Below, one piece after another: positions 14,301 through 26,300 of a stretch of 64,000 nt of DNA. Source of the DNA: Lottia gigantea (lineage: Eukaryota; Mollusca; Gastropoda; Lottiidae); NCBI RefSeq assembly GCF_000327385.1, contig NW_008707001.1, forward strand, positions 4,116,382 to 4,180,381. Reading direction: 5' to 3'. The notes under the pieces are model-generated. The model saw nothing but the letters and a program-made list of their open reading frames with translations, searched no databases and was not told where the DNA came from. The first letter of the stretch is position 1. Each line of letters begins with the position of its first letter. Made by a program: the position numbers and the translations under genes.

Positions 14301-17300
14301 CATCCGCTGGAAGCGAATGTTAACTTGTCATCTACCTACATACCTCTATTGTACCATTCCAAATACCTACTTGGAACATGAATAGTTGATGTTTGCCCAG
14401 ATATATAATTTTCTCAGGGTTACAGGAGGAGGCACTGACCCCCACCACACCATGATCCACCCCCAAAACATATTCAAATGCAATCTACTTTTCCATCAAC
14501 CATGACTCTCAAATCAGACCATGTTTACTCTTTTCGAAACACCTGACACTACTATACAACTTTACTTCTGATTTTGTCATACTTTGGATGAGATTTTGAT
14601 TTACTAAATTGTCTTGCTTGTACGAACTTATATTCAATAACAGTTCTGTGGGCATATAAAATTGGCAAGCATTAATGTCAATATATTGTATTTGGAATAT
14701 ACATATAATTCATTATTATGAAACTATTACGCCTTTTAATAACTATTTAATTTCTATTGACAATCAAGTTATCTGCACTTAGAATCATTACAATATTGGT
14801 ATTTCAATCATTATGTTAAATTCTTTTAATTGGTATTCACATTCCAATGTTTTAACATGCCTGAAAGCAACTCTGATGGCAAACAATTGTTCTATATTCA
14901 ATATTCATTTTATTAAAGTATCAAATATAAGCTATGTGGACTCTCCAAAAGGGATGCAAGTTTCAAAGTGGCATCAAGCTCTAGTAAAATTATTACTGTC
15001 CCACCTAGAACACCTATCTATATCCTTTTATGGAGAAAATCTACATGACTAATGCTGTGGTAATTTTCTAATTTATTACAGCATTCACATTATTGCCAAT
15101 TTCAAGTCTTGTGAAATAGCTAATTGATTTGGTATTATAAGAATACAAAAGATACTATTATACTGGTGTATTGGTATATTTTAGTTTAGTGTATTTTCAA
15201 ACAACAAAAATATAACCTAGACTTGTTTTTCATGTCAAAATATTTTTAAACAGAGTAAAATTTAAATTGTTGAGATATATACTGGATGGTTGTTCTACTA
15301 CGTGTTTTAAATGCTACAATTTTTCAAGCTTTCAGGGAAAAGATATCAGATAATAATAAAGCATTAAAGGGTCACCTGTTCTACATGTGCAAGGAAAGTC
15401 TGGCCATGTATTCTCGAAACAATCTTAGCGCTAGGATGTCCTAGAATCAATATTAGAAGATAAGAACCTAGGACAGAGAGTAGCACATCCAAGCGCTAAA
15501 ATCGTTTTGAGAATAAGCACGCAGGAGAAATATACCATAAGATTCTATTTATTTATTTTTAAGTTATCAGACAGAATTTATTATGTAATGTAAAAAGACA
15601 AGATGACTTTTTTTTTTCTCACGAATTACTCATTAAGGTACATACATTCATACATTTTACAATATTCAGATACTAACACTTGCAACTAAAGGGAAATAAC
15701 CATGATAGGATCTATTCTTACCAGTTATTGTTATAGAAAGCTACAGAATGAATATAGAGGTAGCTTCTAGACTGGGAGCTGACCTAAGCCGAGATAGGAC
15801 TGAAAGGTTTTATAAATCATATATGGAATTAATGAATAAATATTTAAGTTAACAAAATAAACTTACGTATCACTGTTCATATCAAAATATGTCGTATCTT
15901 CAGTTATCCATGGATTAGAGGGCTGTACTCCAGCAATAAAAGGATCGTTGTCTTCAAATTGTTCCAATCGACTTAAATAACTGAAAGAAATTTAGAAGTT
16001 TATTCACCTTACTAATATCAAAATTTAAAAAAAGCAATAAAGAAATTGCCCTTTTTAAAATTGTTGCTAGTATTTCATCCGATTTTTAATAAAAACGAAA
16101 AAAAATTGGACAGCATAAAAGGATGTCATTGATCATAAATGGAATAATGGATAAACATATACTTTATCTATAATATAAGTCTCATCCTACACTACTAAAC
16201 CAAATTTGTGGATAAATTTTGGAAAGTAGAGATGAGGGCTCAGAGAATTTTCAAACCCTGAAAACTTAAAAAAAAGTCATAAAAATATCTTTGACTTACC
16301 TTTCTATGGCAGTGGAAGTTTTCATACGACATCGGTTAATAGCATTCCGCCAATGGATAACCTGCATCAAATTAAAGAAAAATAATTTTTAACCATGAGA
16401 ACTAATTAGAGAGGTCAAGTAGAAAAGCCTAACTGATTTTTAATTAAGATCGACCTAGTGATGCTATGTATAGATAAAACAGGGATATTTCAGGTTTAGA
16501 ATTTAACCAAAGAGTTATCTACCATGGAATACACATTTTCAAATTACGACAAAGTCAAAGCCAAAGTTTGGGACTTTCTATCAGTCATGGCTGGCAAATA
16601 CAATCAAGCTTATTTAAGGCAAACATTAATCTGAGGCCTTATTTTTGAAAGCTTAAATTAATATGATTTAAGAGTTCCAGTAACCTGATTACTGTATTTC
16701 TTCAAATCTGGTTATTTAATTTAAGATTTGGAGAATAAGGCCCCTGATGGCTAATAAAACTTATTTCTAAGTCAATTTTTTTGATTGATCAGATAATAGA
16801 AACTCTTGAGTTAAGTTTTTAATAATAAGATCTCTGGACTACAAGGAATTTCAATACCTCTTTTTGCAATAGATCTCGATTCTTTCTTTTTCTTGCAGCC
16901 ATTTGACTGGGTTGAAAATTTCTCTTGGGTCCATCTTCCACATATTTTGTTTGACCAGGCTAAAAATATATATACAGATGAAAGAGTTATTTCACTTCTT
17001 ATGTAAGAATAACTTATCAGATCATTAAAAATTTAGGCGTTATACTTTTATGCTATTTGGAACTTGAGTATGTATGGCTTTGTACATCTCATAGACAACC
17101 GATAATATAAGAATGGACAGGCACTTAAAATATACAGATGATAGAGTTGTTTCCCTTCTAATGTAAGAATAAGATATTGGATTATGAAGAATTATGAATC
17201 AATAGCAGGAGACTAATTTGGCACCTGAATATTTTGGTCCTTTACTTTTGGACTTGAAGGCGTTTGAGTATAACTGGCTCTGCTCCAGATAATCTAAAAA

Positions 17301-20300
17301 TGGACACCTTAGCACTTTGCAGAGTTCTTCAATTTTAAGATATGTTGAGAGGTTTTCAAACAATATCAAGTGGGTAAATCTACAATTTTATTTTGCACCA
17401 TTCTAAACCTTACCATAATGTAAAACACTTTACGATTAGCAAAAGTATTAGGGCCATATGCAGCGCTTGTACTGTACTTAAACTTTGACTAAAGTTAGAC
17501 TTAAGTCGAACTTTAGGTATGCACCGATCGATCTTTACGAAAGTCGTGCTTAAATTTGACTATCAAATGTAAAAAATGAAAGCCTTAATCCTAACTTTGT
17601 AAAGTTCGACTTTAGCCACAGTTCAACTTTAGTCAAGGTAAGAGCGCTGCATACGGCCCTGAGTATGGGGTTTAAACTTACAGGTGGTCTATGAACTTTC
17701 CAAAAAGCTCGTTCCTGACTGTCTAATATAGCTTTATCAGTTCTACGCCTCTCCTTGGCCAGCGAGACTTGCTCTTGAGCCTGATCACATATAAACTTCC
17801 ATTTATCACATAACATCTTCTGTAACTTGGTTAAAGCAGTCTGTAATCATATGATAAATTATGTTTAAAGAGTATTTGTTTTGGTGTTATCAGGTCTTTT
17901 AGATGTTAAGGGAAGGGAGCACTTAGTTGCACAGGATCAAAGTATTTTGGGCATTAACATTTGAACACTGAGTTAAAATGAAATAAATTGATTGTTACGT
18001 CCTACTACTCTTTATGGGCTACTGAAGACAGACAATACTATGTAATGCACAATGAGGAAAATTTTGCCAACACAGCAGTTTCAATTTCAAACTGTCAAGG
18101 GATCTTTAACGTGTACTGCCTGTAGTCGCATCTGAACGACTACACTTTTTCCATGGCAGTCCCTTAAGCCTGATTCACCTACGGGGGGAAACAAGGTTAG
18201 GAAAATTGACATATGCTGGGATAAAACCCTGAACCTTAAGCCAATCTTACTCCCCTAAAATTGTTGAATGTTCTAGCCTATATCATGTTTATAATTATGT
18301 CTCAGTATGGAGAAATTTTACTGAATATTAAAAACTATTACATCACAATTCATCAGATGAATGAACAAACTAGTAGATTAATATTATATATTGTAACATC
18401 TGTTACTCATAACATTCATGTATATTAAATATATTATACACCAATGATTTTTATTGATTCATAATTCTAATTAATAACATGAAATAAAATATTCAGTACA
18501 ATTCTTTAACTTATTATAGTTTCAAAATGACAGAGTAACAGCCTTATCCCAAAATCAATTGCATTTCTGAATTAAAATGTAGCCTATAGATAAACAGCCG
18601 GCTTAATCCCAATCTTTTACCTGTTCATAATCTTCTAAACCATGTTTCTGTTTATTTCGCATAGATCTTTTGGCTAAATGGATTGCTGTAAACAAGTAAA
18701 TAAAAAAAATACTTTCAATGTAGGAATATCTAAAATCAACTGAGTAGCTTCTGGCATCAAAATGAAATGAAATGAATGGAGTTTTACGTCCTACTTTTCT
18801 GCACCATATGGGCTAATGAAGACGGGCAACGCCATGCAGGGTGCAATGAGGGAAATTTTTCCAGGACAGCAGCATTAGCCTGCTCTTTTTCGATTTCCAA
18901 TTGTCAAGGGATCTTTAATGTGCACAGCCTGTAGCAAGTTTATTGTTCCATCTACTAGATGCTTTTTCCATTCTGGCATCATAATGGTTCACTAACACAA
19001 GACAATATTATGGAATAAACACACTTCTTTAACATGAAATCAAGAGTGTTAGGAAGTGTGCTTATCCATAATATTGTCTTGTGATTATCCTCACTTCTGA
19101 ATATCATTAAAGTCTAATATCATAATGGTTATGAAAGAAAAATTGCTGCCATGATTTGGGCACTAAATCTATGAATTCAATGAAGTCATTATACATCAAA
19201 ATTCAGGTCTATCAATGTATTAAAGGGTTCAGAGAAGGATTATTTAAAGAGGTTTTGTATGGAATTTGAAAAAATTTCATCCTCATAAGATATTAATGTA
19301 TTCCTTGAACATTTTACTTCTTTCAATGACTACACCAGGGCTGTCCATTCGGCCATATTTTCCAGAAGAGTCTCAAGAATTAAAGTAAGCACACAATGTA
19401 TTAATACTAGAAAGAAATTGAATGGTAGCTCACCATAAGCAACATTATTAGGTTCCACAGCTTGTGATGGCCAATAATATGGACACTGAAAAAAACACAT
19501 CAATAAGACAATATAAGCTTATACTAATTAGAAACAAAATTAAAGGAAGTTTTCCATCTGCTTTTTCTACACTTGATAGGGTTAATGAAGCAGAAAATGC
19601 CAAGCAGTATGAAATGAGGGAAAGTTTTCCATGACAACAGCATCAGCCCAAACTCTTTTGATTTTCAACTGTCGAAGGATCTTTAACATGCTCATCGTGA
19701 AGCACACAAGGCCTCCATAGATTGTTTCATCTAAACTTTAGGCTTTATCCATGTCAGACCTGCTTCATCAATAGGGGAAACAGAGTTGAAAAATCAGGTA
19801 AGGGAACATTGTGGTTCCTTCAGAGCAAAGCTTACCTGGAATCTGTATAATGATGTATCTTCTTTAACAACAATAACTTTACTTTCATAAACAGGGAAAA
19901 AATATCCAAATTTACATAATAAATTAGCGATATGTGCGGCTTCGTTTGAGTCATTTTCGTCTATATTTAATCTCTTTTTCAGCCAGTTAACCACATCAAA
20001 ACCTGTAAAAACATAACAATTTTATCAGTTGAATTCATCAATTGGTTAGCTTGATATCATTTGCATACCTTACTACAATTTACATTGCATGTTTTTATAT
20101 GCACCTTGGGATAAATTATCTTGTTCAGTCACGTTTTTATACCCATACTGTGATATATTACAGATAAATATTGTAATATCAAACAATACCTCCCAGCCAT
20201 AAGTTTAAGTTAAATTGGTAATGGAGACATAAAATTCCAATATTAAACAAGGACAAGGAGTAGGGTAAACTAAAAAGAACTAACTTGTAAATACTAATGG

Positions 20301-23300
20301 TGTAAAGATAAAGAACTAACCTCTAAATACTGATGGTATAAAGATAAAGAACTAACCTGTAAATACTGATGGTGTAAAGATAAAGAACTAACCTCTAAAT
20401 ACTGATGGTATAAAGATAAAGAACTAACCTGTAAATACTGATGGCGTAAAGATAAAGAACTTACCTGTAAATACTGATGGTGTAAAGATAAAGAACTTAC
20501 CTGTAAATACTGATGGTGTAAAGATAAAGAACTAACCTGTAAATACTGATGGTGTAAAGATAAAGAACTTACCTGTAAATACTGATGGTGTAAATATAAA
20601 GAACTAACCTGTAAATACTGATGGTGTAAATATAAAGAACTAACCTGTAATTACTGATGGTGTAAAGATAAAGAACTTACCTGTAAATACTGATGGTGTA
20701 AATATAAAGAACTAACCTGTAAATACTGATGGTGTAAATATAAAGAACTAACCTGTAATTACTGATGGTGTAAAGATAAAGTACTTACCTGTAAATACTG
20801 ATGGTGTAAAGATAAAGAACTAACCTGTAAATACTGATGGTGTAAATATAAAGAACTAACCTGTAAATACTGATGGTGTAAATATAAAGAACTTACCTGT
20901 AATTACTGATGGTGTAAAGATAAAGTACTTACCTGTAATTACTGATGGTGTAAAGATAAAGAACTTACCTGTAAATACTGATGGTGTAAAGATAAAGAAC
21001 TTACCTGTAAATACTGATGGTGTAAATATAAAGAACTAACCTGTAATTACTGATGGTGTAAAGATAAAGTACTTACCTGTAAATACTGATGGTATTGTAG
21101 ATAAAAATGTTTTCTGACATTTGATAGGAACACCAGTTGTTGCGTTCTGCATTTCTTGAATTAGAGCATCCATCTGAAAATATACAATAATAATCATTAG
21201 CTGTGTGTTAATTTGAATTGAAACATTTTTTTTGTGTCCCACTCTTCTGCACCAAATTGGATTTTCCATGTAGTCACATCAAATCTGCATCACTGACATG
21301 GGCAAACCTTATTGAAATGTCCAAAGGTATATCTCGACCAATGCCAAACCCTGGACCCTCAAGTTAGCAAGCAATCGTCAAACTCACTGAGTCTGTTGTT
21401 TCTAATGAGGAAATAAAAGTGCTGGTATAAAGGTAAAACATCAGTAAATATATATATATATATATATATATGGCCAAACGATGTAAATATATGCTTGGTA
21501 ATAGGCATAAATTTGAATACATTAAAGAAAAAATCCATATTACTATGATAACAATTTGTAATGCTCATTAACATATTTATTGGTTACTATTTTTTACAGA
21601 TATTCTTCTGTGGTTACAGCACATTTTGAGAAAATAATAACTGTTTAATAACATGCAATTCATATTTTGACATTTGGAAGGTGTGGTGCAATTCTAAACA
21701 CCTAACACCTTTTCATAATGAAATATTATCTATGAGTGATATACTTCCTTGTTTAAATTTCATTTGCTGCATCAAAGTATTGCCAATATGTTGTTTCGGA
21801 TTTTTGGTTTCCGGTTTCCGGTTTCGGGTTTGTGGTGCGGATCGTTAGAACTTGTTTTTTTTTATTCTTAACAAATTACAAAGTTTTGGCTCTTTGTTAA
21901 CTGAGAAAGGTGAATAAAGTACAATTTTCAGGAATAAAACAGTATTTTTTTTTCGTTATTAAGATAAGAATTGATCTTATTGTAGCAATTTAATCAGTTT
22001 TAAGATAAACTGATAAAGAAGTTACAGACTAATAATAATTATTTAGTAGAAAGACAATTTCACTCAATTATTGATAAAGATCAATTCAAAGTAAATAATC
22101 AATTCTAAAACAGGAATTTTATGGATGAGATAGTTTGTTTCATTAAGAAAAGACAAAACAAAGAGTTAATATAAATCCAGGAAGTCAATTTTGGTTTGAA
22201 ACTGTTTATTGTCTATAACTTTGAATAAACTTGTTTTAAAGAGGTTGTAAAGAGGTTTTATAAAAAAATTAATGTGTATCGAGAACACTGATAGCATCAA
22301 TTTGCTTTATTCCAATTTTTAATCAGACATCAGTGGTTCCTGCAATTCTACTAAAACAAAAAAAGTATTTGATGAAATCACTAAACGTGAAAGGCTTTAT
22401 AATATGATACAAGCAATTTTCATGATTAGTGACATCATGAGACAATTAGTTTTAGTGAAATTGCAGGAACGACAGACATCTGACTCCAAATTGGAATGGT
22501 GCAAATTGTTGCTATCAGTGTCCCAGATAAGCATAAAAATTCTAGAAAACCCCTTTAATGGACGATTGTCTAGAAATTTAAATTAACAAAAATGTACAGT
22601 ATGTATTCATATATTTTTAGAAACACTAGTCTATGAAAGTATAAATTAAAAAGATATCAATTCTTGTCAAACACTTGAATGAACTTTTAAAAATTGCTCT
22701 TTTCTTTTGGCATTAAAGCAACCTTTTCTGATAGGAATTCTTGATCCCTAGAGCACTAGGGTAAAGATCTAACCTTCAAGTTTTTTATCCAACATTGGCA
22801 CTACTTTAGAATTCTTCCAGATGAGAATATGCAGCTCTCCTTTAATAAAGTGTTTAAGTTTAAAAAAAGGCAATGAATATAAAGTCCTTGTATAAATGTT
22901 TTATCAATGAAAAGTCTGTATACATAATTAAAACTAGGCCAAATTTTGATTTAATGACCCTGCTTTTAACAAATTTCTGCCCTCTCCACCTCTGGGATTT
23001 TGTTAGAGTGAAGGAATTTGATTAGTTAAAGGTCAGATCAAAAGGTTATTGGGACAAATGTTCAAGAGGCCAGTATTTAGACCTTAACTGAGGTGGCTAT
23101 ATTAAAAATAAAAGTTAATCAAAGTATGTAAGAAAGTTTGATATAATTTCAATTAGGCTGAAAGAAAAGTTAAGAAACAGTACAAGAAAAATTAACATGG
23201 TGACAGTTTTCCTTTAAATAAATTGTTATAATGTCCAATATAGACAATGAATTCAAGTTCCTTATTTAATAGTAATAGTGAGGTCTAACATAGAGACAGT

Positions 23301-26300
23301 GAGTTCAGGATCAATAAGATGAGAGTAAATCATACAAGTGATACCCTCCAAATTGATGTCTACGTCACTCACAACCACCCTTTCCATTATATCTTGTCAA
23401 TCTTGTATCACCTTGTCGCATGTTATTTCTATATAAAGAAATATTTAGCACGTAATATAGTAAAAAACAGATAGTCTAATAACTCATGGTGGGCCGGATT
23501 TAATTACTCTTCTTTCTACAATATCTTAATTCTATTATTTTTAAATATTTTTTTCCAACATTTTATAAAGATTGTTGAAAAGGTAGTCTCAGATGTTTTT
23601 TTTTCAAAAATGAATTTTCAAGGGCAGCTCTGATAAAAAATGATACAACGTATGAAAGTAGAAAGAGGCAAAAGTCAGGGTAAATTATTTTCTAGGTGAA
23701 GGGGGGTCATCCCCCTGTAGACAAGTTATTTGTCTTTCCTCTGAAATATTCATGTACAATACGCTAGATTAACTGTGATAATATCAAATCAATTCTTGAT
23801 TTAATGTCTTACTGAAATAGAATTTATAGAAGAACTAAATCTCTAGAGATCTGTACACTGATTTGAAACTTTGTTTTACGAAAGGACAAGTAGAATCATC
23901 ATTTACTTTATAGAACAGGGCTTTTGTCATGGCTGTACATGAACTTGTAAAACCAAGGTGGCTTTCTGCATAGCCTGAAGATTTCATGACTTCAAAATCC
24001 CCTCTACCATTGATCAAGATAAGTACTGGTTATTGCCAATTGTGCCATGATACGATAAGTAATGCTATATAGGGTAATAGACAAAACGATATAATCTGGA
24101 TCTTGTCAAGTTATATTTGTCTATTCATGCTTCTATAGTATGTCTAGTATAATAGAGATCGGTATTCTGTATTGTTCCAGCACCAGGGTGGCTTGTTTTA
24201 AATATAGGTGGAGAATGCCATAAAGACACAGAGGAAGATGATTAAATTGTCTGGCTAGGAAACATTGAACATCATCCTTGCTACACCATAATTCCATAAA
24301 CAGTCAAGTAGCAAGATGATTAATTTGTCTGGCAATGAAAACATTTAAACAACATCCCTGCTACAGAATAAATCTATGAACAGTCAAGTAGCAAGATGAT
24401 TAATTTGTCTGTCAATGAAAACATTTAAACAACATCCCTGCTACAGAATAAATCTATGAACAGTCAAGTAGCAAGATGATTAATTTGTCTGGCAATGAAA
24501 ACATTAAAACAACATCCCTGCTACAGAATAGGTAGGTAGGTAGATGACGTTAACCTTCGCTTCCAGCAGATGCTGATATAGCAAACTAGCTACAGAATAA
24601 ATCCTGGAACAGTCAAGTAGCAAGATGATTAATTTGTCTGTCAATGAAAACATTAAAACAACATCCCTGCTACAGAATAGATAGGTAGGTAGATGACAAG
24701 TTAACGTTCGCTTCCAGCGGATGCTGATATAGCAAACTAGCTACAGAATAAATCCTGGAACAGTCAAGTAGCAAGATGATTAATTTGTCTGTCAATGAAA
24801 ACATTTAAACAACATCCCTGCTACAGAATAAATCTTTGAACAGTCAAGTAGCAAGATGATTAATTTGTCTGGCAATGAAAACATTAAAACAACATCCCTG
24901 CTACAGAATAAATCTATCAATAGACTAGAAAGGAAGGTGGTGAAACAAAGAAAGACGTTTTGAGAAAATAACTATTGATCTAATGTACTGATGACATTAC
25001 TGTTGTTAAAAGGTGATGAATTACTCCAAATGTATTATTCATATTCTATGTCTCTAATAGAATTTAACAGACATTATTCTGAGACCAGCCATTCCCTAGA
25101 GTCCATCAACTGAATTGCAGCCAATTCAAATGAAGTTAGAGGATTGCCCTAATTTACATCAGGACTAAATGTGTCAAATTCTATGTCAGATTTTAGCAAG
25201 GGAAAATCAACAAGAATAAATCTAAGTAATTGTAATGTAGAAGAAAATCCCCAGATGACTTAAAACTTAAAATTCACCCATGAAAGGGACATGATGCGCC
25301 ATTTTGGGGGGTTGATCTGAGTCTTAAAAATATTTAAATGGTCTCAAACTAGGAATTTTACTCACCATTTCTATATGACTTTCTAAAAATCATAAAGTAT
25401 CTTAAAACACAGATAATTCTGGACAAACGTGGATTTGAAGGCTTAAGTTTTGACAGATGAGCTGTGATCACTATTACTGATTGGCTTAGCAAAAGAAATC
25501 GCCTTTCCGAGACTTAAGTATGATTGGTCACAAAGAATGTTACACTGCTTACTTTAAAGAGTTTCTTCATTTAACGTTCTTAAATTCTTAAATATACTAT
25601 AGAGAATAAGACAAATGTCTTACTGAAATGTTGATATTAATCTTTAATATCTCATGAAATATAATTATATTTGAACCTTGTGACAAAGCGGCATACGCAA
25701 TGTTTCTTTTGAACATTGTCTAATGTTTTCAACATACAAAAATCTGTCGTCTATGCCTAGCTTAAGATCTAAATACCCAAAAATCACAAGTGCCTAATCT
25801 TATTAAAGAAGTAATGAAACAGCATATATGATGATATGGCAGATAAGACTGGTAACTAAACATGCTGCCATTCTTCTTCAGTCTTTCTGTCAAGGACTTG
25901 GACTGGCTGTATAAACAAACCTACAATCCAATCAAATTACTTAATTGAAAACTTTTGTGTCACATAATGATGTCAAGGTCTAAGACACAGTTCGTGATAG
26001 CATGGAATTGAAAAATGCCGAAATATCTCACCGGAGTTTTGTATCACGGTAAACTGAAATGGTTTCTAACTCAATTTTCCTTAAGCGATAATTTAGATTG
26101 GAAATCACATTACATAAGGTGATGATGATGATGATGCTAATTGCTAATGAAACGTTGTGTTCAATAAACCACAAGAATAGTATCAAAATTTCTGTTTTTT
26201 GATTTATAACTCAACAGTGAAACATACAGGAATATTTGAAATGTAACATCCAATCTCTTATGGTTCTTTATTTCCTCTTATATCAAAAATTCATGAACTA

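Noticed and set aside
20272-21096. CRISPR-like regular array
   Set aside because: There are no unique spacers: the full 36-bp period is repeat. The same holds for the 37-, 45- and 79-bp arrays, and the DNA is animal nuclear.
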